Part shown: one piece after another, positions 41,949 through 56,902 of the stretch
How the letters are laid out: each line of letters starts with the position of its first letter
Position numbering within the stretch: position 1 is the stretch's first letter
Assembly: GCA_015501585.1 (NCBI GenBank)
Contig: JADNRY010000154.1
Location: forward strand, 1-64,000
From: Rhodocollybia butyracea
Taxonomy: Eukaryota; Basidiomycota; Agaricomycetes; Agaricales; Omphalotaceae
Length of the DNA: 64,000 bases
Direction: 5' to 3'
Position numbers and translations under genes: made by a program
The notes under the pieces: generated by a model
The model's database searches: none
The model's input: only the letters and a program-made list of their open reading frames with translations
Told to the model about the DNA's origin: nothing

Positions 41949-42927
41949 ATACATACAAACGGACAGGATTAAGTATAGAGGGATATACATGTACATCCCC
42001 GACTCTGACCGAAGGGAAGAGAGGGTCTTGTACTGTGCGATCGAACTAAAAAAGCGTGTGAAATATCAGATAAAGAAATAATTTCTCATCACGTTATTTC
42101 AAGCTCCACTGTAGTGGGACTATAAGGGCTTGTTGAGCTATTGAGAAAATTTACTCATGCTGTACGGCCATTGGAAAATTAGCTTAGCCTAGATACTTGT
42201 TATATAACGATGGCGTGGCGCCCACCACTCAGCTCGCGTGAAACTTACCTCCCGCCATGGATTCTTCAAAAGTTGAAGAGCTTTAGTACGATACTCGCGT
42301 ACCACTTTCTCAGCGCGCTCCTATTCCCGAAAATATCAAAAAGCACCTCCTACCTTCGAAAATACTTTCTTAATCTGATCTCTTATCTTTTCCCCTCAAG
42401 GTTCCAGCTCTCTTGCTGGTAGCAATTCAGGTCGATTCTCACAACATCCAAGTGAATTTTCGACTGATATTCATCATGCACAAGCCATTCTTCCGACGCT
42501 ACATATGCCATCATACTTTCGCTGTGTGCACTGTGAAGATTAATGCTGGTTTGGGATTTGTCGGTACATGAAGTTGCAGAGGACGATATGGACGAGCCGA
42601 GTAATAATTTTACCTTAAGCTTTGACTAGAGAAGCCCTGTTCCTATCTCTTAATGCCGGTAAGATTCGTTGTAATACAATACATGCCCAGTAACATCTGT
42701 TAGAACCTAATGCGCGCGCGTAGCGCGCGGGGCGAAAAATATAGGTATTATGTCATCACGTGACAGGTTTGAAACGGTTCGCAACCTGTTCGCAACTACC
42801 CCTTCGCTAGGCTGGAGGTTTGACCCAGGTTCCGAACCTCTGAGGTAGTTTTTTCCCTCAACCCTATTGCAAAGTCGAAGTTTCCTCGCTCAACGACCAC
42901 GTCTAAGATCTAGAGCCTGTTGAAAAA
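41949..42927. other. intergenic; GC-palindrome and start of AT-rich island
   Basis: No gene supported. A GC-rich alternating palindrome-like block (GCGCGCGCGTAGCGCGCGGG) lies near 42712-42731, followed by ATCACGTGAC at 42756-42765. These lie 160-215 bp before the AT-rich orphan gene. Confidence 0.4.
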
Positions 42928-43742
42928 ATGAATAATCTTACTTTACTGTTTCAATCGTTACAATGCACAATTCCTATTTGGGCACAACCTGCGTCATCAA
43001 ACTTGCGACAGGAACAAATGCAGAAATTGCCAGTATCTGATTTATTGGATGCACCATTTATGCGCATTACTGATACTACACCGTTGATTACGCGTAAAGC
43101 AGCTATTCATGCAGTGGAAACACGATGTAAAATATACTTATTCCATTTACTGCTCTGCCACAGAACTCAGATTTGTTTAAGAATGTAGTTTCCAGTTATC
43201 AAAGTGAGTTCGGAAATCCATTAACATCAGCGTTGATGAACGCAGTACCTATGTCACTTCCAGTAACTACTCATATTCTTTCGCAGCCTGATATACTCAA
43301 AGATATTCAGCAATTAATTGCTTGCAGTGAAGAAGGTGAGCAACTGCAGTTCATCCAAGCTGTAAACTTACAAATGCGATTGAATGATGGTGAACCACTG
43401 TATAGTACGACTTCAATATACAGTGCTATATATACTCGTTCTAAGTTTCGCGATGTATGCCTCGCGAAAAGTTTTCAGCGTGATTTTACATCACTTTATT
43501 CGATATCTGTGTACAATTTACTGACCATGTACCTCAGTAAATGCAGTGAACATGGTATTGACGCAGTGAATACTGTCGAAGATGTTTTGATTTGTCCAAA
43601 TTTTATTCCTTACACTAAGAAACTCATTAACCTATATAAACCCAGTAACCTATGTAAACTTTGCAACTGTAATCAAAATTTCTCTTCCAGGCTCAGCTAC
43701 ATTTTTGTTAACTGTATCGAACACTGGCTCACAATACACTAG
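42928..43742 (+). CDS. orphan protein with AT-rich codon use
   Basis: Exons 42928-43126 and 43171-43742 (44-nt GT-AG intron, phase 1) give 256 residues: MNNLTLLFQSLQCTIPIWAQ ... LPVSDLLDAPFMRITDTTPL ... QPDILKDIQQLIACSEEGEQ ... TSLYSISVYNLLTMYLSKCS. Codons strongly prefer A/T at third positions, unlike the flanking genes. No signal peptide, membrane helix or catalytic motif stands out. The last 15-20 residues after the CKLCNCNQNF segment may be intron read-through. I do not recognise a family; a mobile-element accessory gene is one possibility. A short AIHAVE segment recalls AIHAVI at the N-terminus of the transposon gene at 60.6 kb, but this is too short to prove kinship. Confidence 0.5.
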
Positions 43743-45428
43743 CCTGAGTCGGGGATTGCCGCACCAGCGGCGCTAACGATGATTAGTCGTCCCTAGACAA
43801 CCCAGCAGCCAGAAGAATAAAAAGCACAGGCGAAAAAGACATTGAATACTCAATCTCAAAAACCTGGTAGGGGTGGCGACAAATCTCTGTGGAAAGACAG
43901 CTAGGTTAGCCTGAAGATTAGTAGGTGGGGTATTGTGGGATGGGAGAGTATAAGAAAATAACGGGCCCCTTCCCATACGGCTGTTGGAACAGGTAGAACG
44001 CGTCGCGTCTACCTGTCCGTCATTGGAGCCAGGCCACGTGATGGCAAGTAACTTGTATGTAGCGTAACTTAAGCTAATACTACCACCTTTACCGCTAGCT
44101 AGCGAGCCTTGGGCGTACCAGCGGACCCCTCGGCCCTCTCCACTGTTGCACTGGCCCGTCCACTCCGAACCACAAAAGTTTTCGCTTCCCATAAGTTTTC
44201 CATAATATACACTATGAAGGAAATTTCACTGTCTGCCTTAGCAAGGTGAAGTATATACACACATACGGATGGATAACGAGTCTGTCTAGGGGAGACTAAA
44301 GGCCAAGTACTTGGTAGATAGTACAGATATATGTCGAAGTGGTCCAGTGGGAACCGGTACTAGATACCTAATTCAACCCGAAAGAGTGCACCAGTCCTCA
44401 GGCTATTCCCCTGTATAATGCTATGAGTACAACAGCATCCCATTGAGAAATCTATTTCTCATTCCGCTATCTTCCCAATGAGGCCCCACTGAACCCGTTA
44501 TTTTTCGGATATCGCCGTCGTGCCCAGCTTCGCCAGTACCTGTACACGAAGGAGTTTTGTTTCTGGCTACTTTTGTGAGATGTCATTCAGATCCCAGATC
44601 ATGTTCGAACTAATTCCCTTGATGATCTCTCCGTTTATGCCGTTTACTCTGAATCCAGATCATTCTTGCTCTCTCCACAATATACTTGTCATCCTCTACC
44701 GTGGCCTAGCGCTAAACGTCAACAATATCGCGTGCCTTCAGACTAAAGCCTATATTTTGTCGATCGAAATCTGAGCCGTCGTTCGCGGATGGGATACAGC
44801 TACTCCCTCATCGTTTAGTCCACCCCTTTCGACAAAACTGGTGACAGAACTTTCATGCACGACGGACCTAATCCGAAGCACTGATGAAAGAGCTTTTCCT
44901 CCCACTGCTTTCAAATCTTGTAATTATAATTCAACATCACATACTGGATCCCGGGATGACTGCTTACACCCAGAGATCGGGCTATTCACTTTCACTCTGA
45001 AGCTGTTATCCCGCTGTACATAACTCAAACAAACTCCCACAACATGAGCACAAACGATGAATTACCCCCTGGTAGTATTGAACGGCAGGCTGTGTGACCC
45101 TACTTGAATGCGAGCAGGAACAGTCTTAATCATGGTCTCGGGTTGTAATCTTGACATCCACATCCTAAAGAAAAGTTCTAGAAAAACATCAGCCTGTGCC
45201 TTTAGCTCATTGACGATTCTTGTTCCCGGGTAGCCGCCTTCTGGAACCAATCACCTCTGGATATGTTCACAAACAGTTCATCGCAACCATTACATCGCTT
45301 GGATTTTCAATAGTAGGGCATGTTTGTTTCCATAGGGTGCTAGGAACTTGAAGTGGAATTGCCGAAGTTTCTCGGTATTACATGATTTAACTAGTACATC
45401 TTGGGCGTACAACGATTGAAAAGAGAAT
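43743..45428. other. intergenic with a DUF6535 5'-flank relic (45060-45290)
   Basis: 45090-45290 matches 38500-38600 (GAGCAGGAACAGTCTT, TGGTCTCG.GTTGTA, AACATCAGCCTGTG), so it is a third copy of the DUF6535-C upstream region, with no coding part attached. 43743-45060 shows no gene that I can support. Confidence 0.45.
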
Positions 45429-46638
45429 TCAAGGAAGACCTCGTCCAGAATTAACCGCATTGGCTACCTGGCTGGTGTTTGGACGATTGAAAGCATATCT
45501 GAGTACTGATGGTTAATTAAGAGAACTCAAAAGAGATACGAAAGAACTGACCTCTCGTAACTGTCGACGTACAGATCCTCCGTACTACAAGTTTTCTTGA
45601 AGTCAGGATGATTGAAGAGCTTGTTCAACCACGTTTCGAACTTTTTGCCATGAGGGAGCTCGAATCCTCGGTAGTACGTCAGTACGCTCTTAGCTCGGTA
45701 TAGCCCTAGGATAAAAGGTAAGGATCATGCAACCATCCTGAAATTCGGACTGCTAACAAGGTCCAGCCATAACATCAACCAGGCCCAAGTCTTCATTGCC
45801 GTCAACCCACAGTCCAAGACCAATAGCGAGAGCCTGCTTCTCTCCCTGACCAGAAGCGCCCCCAGTTTGGACAACCTCTCTCTCTGTACGTTCGAGCAGT
45901 TCAACGAGTTTCTCGATCGACTCATGAAACTCTTTCCCCGTGTTTATCTGTGCTTCCTCATCCTGTGCCTGAAGGTATCGATAGAAAGCGGGAACAAGGG
46001 AACGGTTGACATGGTCCGATTGAAGTCGCACAAGAGCGCGGGCATCTGGATAGAATGGTCAGAAAATGGCGATACGAATAACAGTCCTTGTATAGATACA
46101 TGGATTAGTCGATGGAGGAAGTAAACTTCGGCCATTCGACGATGCTGCCAAACTACAAAGATGCGTTAATGGAGGCATTGGGGCCCGGGTACCACTCGCG
46201 TCTTACTCGAGGATGTATTCCAGGATTACGGTACTTTCGTTCAGAGCTGTCGGTGGATTAAAATTGTTTAACTTGAGGCCCGGTACAAGGCCTTTCGGCG
46301 ACACCTCGAGAAGATCCTTGGGCTTCTTGTACGGATCGACTTCATCTGTTCATCGATAGTTCAGTTATTAATAGTAGAGATATCCTGGCTCGGTAGCTTG
46401 CTCACAATACTACCCATTTAACGTAAAGATTCGAACTCTTCTGTTGAGATTGAAGAACGCATACCTTATACGGGATCTGCAAGTACTCAAAAGAGGTCCA
46501 TACCCGCTGAACAAAAGGACAAAAGCAGCTTCCAAAGAGTGTTATATCCTGATCTTGTGTGTGTTTCTGAGCAGTCTCGAGAGCCTGTCCCGTGCACTCG
46601 ATGTGATACGCCTTTCCTGTGTAGGTTTTGGAGACCAT
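45429..46638 (-). CDS. omega-type glutathione S-transferase
   Basis: Exons 46638-46465, 46345-46207, 46152-46100, 46045-45758, 45705-45552 and 45498-45429 give about 292 residues. The N-terminal thioredoxin-like domain has LFGSCFCPFVQRVW: the Cys-Pro-Phe motif with catalytic Cys is the omega-class signature (thioltransferase and dehydroascorbate reductase-type chemistry). It continues EVDPYKKPKDLLEVSPKGLV and NESTVILEYILEDLA (glutathione-binding Glu-Ser). The helical domain includes HVNRSLVPAFYRYLQAQDEE and FETWLNKLFNHPDFKKTC. All junctions keep frame except exon 1 to 2, which is one base short with standard GT-AG sites; a GC donor after AAGGTAT would repair it. It is unrelated by class to the tandem array at 6-18 kb. 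Confidence 0.85.
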
Positions 46639-46845
46639 GATGGATGAGATCAAGCAAGTTGGAGCGGGATTTCCGTCGGAGTTTAACTGAGTGTCAGCTG
46701 ACTAAAAGAAAAACAAAACAATGACATTCGAAGGGATTGCTTGTGTTGCTTGTTTCAGCTAGTTTATAAGATACGAGGTTCGTGGAGTACTAAAAAGTAT
46801 GATTCCTGGCGAAAAAGAAGCTACGAAAGGTCATCGTGGTTTATT

Positions 46846-46951
46846 GGTAACGGAGGGGTTCGAACCCTCGCACGCTCTCGCGTATTGGGATACGTGATTC
46901 ATATGAATCAATGCTTAAATCCAACGCCTTAGACCACTCGGCCACGTTACC
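46846..46951 (-). tRNA. tRNA-Leu (anticodon UAA), intron-containing
   Basis: The minus strand reads GGTAACG...CGTTACC, giving a seven-pair acceptor stem. The D-arm is GCCGAGTGGTCTAAGGC, the anticodon loop TTTAAG (anticodon TAA) follows stem TTGGA, the long variable arm has stem ACGC/GCGT as in leucine tRNAs, and the T-arm is GAGGGTTCGAACCCCTC. An intron of about 23 nt sits after the base following the anticodon. It contains the perfect palindrome GATTCATATGAATC. The exact 3' intron border is uncertain by a base or two because the 3' half of the anticodon stem (TCCCA) has one mismatch. Confidence 0.9.
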
Positions 46952-47216
46952 ATAAATACCGTACCAGCTTTGGCCCATACAATGTTGAGCACCTCGCGAT
47001 TGATCGATCAAGAAAGAACCTAAACTGACTCCTTCCGGTATGAAAAACGTATTGCGTATGCGTATGATTATGCGTTCGTTCTAATGATAATACGGCAATG
47101 TGTATAGATAAAACATGTTGATACAGAATTATATGGAACAAAAGTATGGGGGTGCGGGGGTGCCAGCGAAAGAAAGAAAAGCGACGATCCGATCCAACAC
47201 AAACTCTTGAACTCTC
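46952..47216. other. intergenic between tRNA-Leu and cullin-1 3' end
   Basis: The 3' flank of cullin-1; no gene seen. Confidence 0.4.
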
Positions 47217-49965
<2,749 letters not shown>

Positions 49966-51556
49966 ACGTGATGGGCCACTGACACTGGTGGTAGATGGAA
50001 AGTAGAAATTGGTGGTCACGCTGACTACGCGCGGCACCGCCAGGCGCTTATTGGCGCACAGCGGGCGCTAACAACAATAACTAACGAGCTTGCTAACGTC
50101 CTTTGGATCCGTTGTATTAGACAACAGCCAAGTCGGTATGGAGATGAAGAGTGCTTATCTATCGATGTCACTTTAAGTTAGTCCGCCGCTCCAATTTCTA
50201 TGCAGTTTCAGCAATAATTTAATTGACACGGCCTTGAGCAAAAACCGATATACTAGTAGATACTAGTACGCCTAATCTTAATAAATCCGAATTCTAATAC
50301 GACACCAGATATTTGGAATACTAATCCAAATTCCAGTACAATGTACAGACATTTGGAGTAGATCTAAACAAGTCAACAAAGTTACTCAGTTCCAATACAA
50401 GTTTTACGGACAGACGAGGATCTGCTTACAAGTTACATGTTTCAAAGTCGAGCAAGGCAATGCGCCACACGAGTATGGGTGCCAAAGCTCCTAGGAGATG
50501 AGGCTCTCGACTCTTGGTTGAGTCTAAAAGATCTAAACACCGTCCGTAGGAAAGGGTTTTGTGGCATCAGCTACGTTGTGAACCCGTTCAGTGCAGTCCG
50601 CGTCAATCGTAGCAGTGGCCTCAGATTCGTGCATAGATTGCGAGTCAAACTCGAACACTGCTCAGAACAATGCTGAGCAGAGATTCTGGCAAGTAACCGT
50701 AATCGAGAGATCTCGACAATGATAGCCGCAATGATTCGGAGTTCTCCAGGCCAACGGTATAGAGTGCCCTTGTACCTTCTATGGAGTTTGTCCACTGTCA
50801 CCTGAAGATTTTGGGTTTTTTTTCAGTAACATCAGCGGATATCCGGAGATATGCTTTGTTCTGAATACAGGAACGCCAGGGCGGCTCGAATACTCGAAAC
50901 CAAAAGCCCCAGAAACAATGCTACGTCGGATGTGCGGATGGTAGTACTGAGTCAACTCCAAATTATTACGAGCGTAAGCGGAGCCGACGAAAGCCTCCGA
51001 CCCGCCTCCGACTACCGATTCCGTCGAAAACTCACTGTCCTCGAGGTGTCGCAAAGTCCAAAAAAGGAGACAGTATCACGTGCACTGTCCTATCTCTGCG
51101 TCATCCGCGATTGACGGTTATCAAGTTGGTAACAATGTCGCATAAGCTGTACCTGTCCAAGGCGTCAGTTTCTTCTTGTAGCTATCTCAAACAACTGTTG
51201 GCTCTCCAACTGCGTCGGAATCCAAGCTCAAACCTCCACGACACGCCTGCGGCTACGGAGATTTTTCACCAGTTTCCTGACTAAATGTCATTAGTTGTCA
51301 GCTTTGATCCTTGCGCTGGGGTATAATCTCTATAACTGTTTTACCACTATCACAGCTATTAGGCCGTATCTATATTACGTCGGAAAGGCGCACCGTATTC
51401 GACGCCCAAATCCTGTTGAGCCCTACCCGCTTCCGGGCTGCAATGACTCTCGGTGATTCCTTCGTAAATTCGGACGGGCGCACTGCAAGGTATTAGAAAG
51501 TATATATACTGCAAGTGGCGTCCATGTTCTCCACTAATCCCTCAGCTTAACAAGCT
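49966..51556. other. intergenic between divergent cullin-1 and AMP-binding genes
   Basis: It should hold both promoters. A minus-strand open stretch (51054-50779: LEDSEFSTESVVGGG...FGFEYSSRPGVPVF) has protein-like composition, but no exon partner, start or family could be found, so it is not called as a gene. 50225-50360 is AT-rich with repeated ACTAGTA and AATCC-type words. Confidence 0.35.
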
Positions 51557-53419
51557 ATGGCCTCTCTGCAATCTGCTCCCCTGAAGACACATCTCACTAT
51601 CCTCAAGGATAGCAGCGAACGATTTTCGCATCTTCCAGCCTTCAAGATTCCTTCAGAGGAATCCACCTCCAGCGGCGTCCCTCGATGGGATACCATCACT
51701 TTCAAGCAATTCTACGATGACGTCGAATCATGCGCAAAGTACTGGTCACAAGAACTCGGTTCAAGAGTACCTCTCAAGTCCGTCGTCGGACTGTGGTAAG
51801 TCTATTTTCTCTTACAAAGCTCGCAAGTACCAATAATCGCTAATCATTAATCATTATTTAGGATCGGAGGCTTCACATACTTTGATGTATTACACATCTA
51901 CGGAGTTTCACGGGCAGGCTACGTGCCCCAGCTATTCAGCCTTCGTCTTCCTAACCCCACCGTTATTTACGAGCTACTGCAAAAAGCTTCCGCTTCCGCT
52001 CTCATTTGCGATTCAGTCACCTCCGGCTTCATCGTTGGTGAAACCCCCGTTCCCGTCCTACAAGTACCTATATTCTCCGACATTGATACCAGTTCGGCTT
52101 TAAGCCCTTCGCTGTTAGCGAATGACCCTCTAGAGATCGCATTCGTTTTCCATACTAGCGGATCAACTTCCGGGAGTCCGAAACTTGTACCATGTAACTA
52201 TCAGTGGTTAGATGCCGCAGCGCGTAAAGCCAGCCAGCTTTGTGTGCCCATGCACTCAGACAGACAGGACGTCAGTACTTGGATGGGATCCATGGCCCAT
52301 ATAGGCCAAACTACCAGTATGTTTCGTTTCTCTTGGCTTTGAGCGCTCATTAACCTAAATTTGTAGTGTTGATTAACTTGATGCAATACGGAACCTGCAT
52401 CATTCAGCCAAGAAGAATGCCTTTTGCAACCGAAGAGTTAGTCGACATGATCAAATACTGCAATCTTAACCGTCTCTGGCAATTCCCTGCCTTCTTTTCG
52501 GCGCACTTAAGGGTAGCACGAAAGGACCCAAGCCTCTTGTCTATGCTTGTGAACTTGGATGAGATCACTACAGCCGGTATGGCCCTTGCTCCTGAAGATG
52601 AAGCTTTTGCATATAACGCTGGGATCAAGCTAAGAGTGAGTCCTTTCCTCCAGCCGTCGTTCAATCCGAAACTCATCATGACTCTGATCTGCAGAACATT
52701 TTCGGTAGCACAGAATGTGGAGGCTCGACATTGCGATCAGTAGGAGGCAGCGACCCCGCCACCCGTCACCATCTGCGACCGCTACAGGGCCTTTCATATG
52801 CATTCGTCCCAATATCATCATCAACACCCGAGGATCATCAGTCAACTGCGCGCCTTCACGAGTTTGTTGTACTGTCTGACTCTGGTGACTGCCCAGACGT
52901 GTCCCTCAGACAGGCGGACGGACACTTCCACACTGGTGATCTTTTCCAAGTAGTTGGCCCTGACAGCTATATCTTCGCGGGCAGAGATGACGACTGGATC
53001 AAAACCGAGAACAGCCTAAGGTGTGATACCAAGTAAGTCGACTTAACATCTGTCTCGTTGGTGTTTTTTGTTAATAAATCTCAACTTTTGATAGATCTAT
53101 CGAGGACAACGCGCGCGCAATGTGCGGTGCACTCGTATCAGAGTGCATTGTTGTAGGCGCAGGGAGACCCTCTCCAGTGCTCTTCGTTGAAACTGATTCA
53201 AAGATCGATGAATCAAAGCTCAAAAAGGATATATTCCGCAAGATTCGACAATTCCATTCTAGGAGATATATTCACGAGAGTATCACTTCGGCCAAGATGA
53301 TTATCGTGGTTCCCAAAGGTACCCTGCCGAGGACAGCTTCGAAGGGCAATATTCGCCGAAAGGCTGTCGAAGAAGCATACCGAGCTCAACTTGATGAGGT
53401 ATACGGCGTTGTTTACTAA
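51557..53419 (+). CDS. stand-alone AMP-binding (adenylate-forming) enzyme
   Basis: Exons 51557-51795, 51862-52316, 52367-52635, 52695-53032 and 53095-53419 give 541 residues. The protein activates a carboxylate with ATP (ANL superfamily). Core motifs are visible: HTSGSTSGSPK (phosphate loop, from His177), LDEITTAGMALAPEDEAF, IFGSTECGGS (A5-like), then GHFHTGDLFQVVGPDSYIFA with GRDDDWIKTENS (A7/A8 hinge), and the C-terminal PRTASKGNIRRK with the catalytic lysine region (A10). No carrier-protein or reductase domain follows, which separates it from the three-domain fungal A-T-R reductases to which its adenylation core seems closest. The substrate cannot be read from the sequence; an acyl- or aryl-CoA ligase role is inferred. 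It starts about 550 bp upstream of P5C dehydrogenase's start on the same strand, with no evident link. Confidence 0.85.
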
Positions 53420-53969
53420 ACATTTTTCTTAATCTTTTAATCTCTGTTTTGATTTGGTGGGCTTATTTATCGATATCACACATACTTACAATCAATCTGT
53501 TTTATAACTTATACCATCTGTTTTACTTATTATTGCCAGTGTATTTTATTATTATTATTAACCCTATGTATTTTTACTTACCTACGTCCCTCGAGACTTG
53601 TTCATTAATATCCCAACTTTACTATATAGTAATACCCGTATACTACTACTTACATTACTTTGTATCTGGCGCTGGAGCTAACGAGTATTTCGCGAAATAT
53701 TGATCGCATTTGATATTGTCAGCTTTGCCCTTTCGGAATAACTTCCGCCTGAACCGCGGATCAGCCCGCATATCGCTCTTGAGACAGTCAGTCAACAATA
53801 CTGGGAAAGTAACCGATTTTTTAAATCAATTATTCTCTTTCTCTTTGACGCAGGAAAAAACCAGCACCCGGCTATGGCTTACGCTCGAGCGTAAGGCAAC
53901 TCGGATCATAAGTACACTCAAGCTTCGGAACTCGGCTGGTGTCATCACTTTCTCAACCGTACCACAACA
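53420..53969. other. AT-rich intergenic region
   Basis: 53430-53690 is strongly AT-rich (TTATTATTATTATTAA-type runs), probably the 3' UTR of the AMP-binding gene. The P5CDH promoter follows. Confidence 0.5.
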
Positions 53970-56159
<2,190 letters not shown>

Positions 56160-56902
56160 AGGTTTTGCAGAACTAATGATATAATGTACTTTTAGGCAGC
56201 TGAAAATAGAGATATGTGGCTTAGTGCAGTATCAAAGCGTTACGGTCCAATGTAAATACTCTGAATAATTTTCACCGCTGAGTAATGATCTTAACAAGAT
56301 CTAGGTGGGATGATGGATTGACTGCCGCCGTCATGATCTCTTATCATAGGCAATAACGAAGAAGAGCTTACTGGCCTTAAACGTTTCTATTAGTGTCCAG
56401 TGGTTACTTGCTCGCTAGTTAACTGTGACGGTGCTTACATACTATCGTCTCTAGAATCGAACTCCCTTCGGTTCACAACGGTTCTGTCAAGCGCACCTCT
56501 TCTCTCTCATCAATTGTCCTGCGTTACGGTTAGCCTGGTAACCAAGCCCTCTAGGGGGTTGACGTTGTCTGTCCCAAAGACTAAGATAACTGAAAGGCTG
56601 CCGTCTGGGTGACACGGCAGAACACTAATCGACCAGACAATGACAGGACCACGATATATTGTGTTGGCGAGACCTAAGGCTACGAGCAGCAACGATAACA
56701 AGACGACACGACGACAACGGTAACAAGATAGACTAAGGAGAAAGAGACAACGAACAAACAGATGTAAAGTAAACGACCACGTGAGCCGAGGAGCGTGTAA
56801 GATGGATGACCATACTTACAATAACCGGTAATCCTGGTATAGATGAGCTCAGAAAATCTAAAAGACACAAAAACGACTCACTTAAAGCACAAAATGATAC
56901 TA
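56160..56902. other. intergenic, convergent gap
   Basis: The 3' flanks of P5CDH and the inverted TPR-CHAT gene. No coding signal I can support. Confidence 0.4.

Noticed and set aside
42928..43126. Homology between the AT-rich orphan and the N-terminus of the transposon gene at 60.6 kb
   Set aside because: Only an AIHAV word and a similarly placed phase-1 intron are shared; too short to claim relationship.
50779..51054. 91-codon minus-strand frame between cullin-1 and the AMP-binding gene
   Set aside because: Protein-like composition, but no start context, no matching exon and no recognisable family; evidence is too weak for a gene call.
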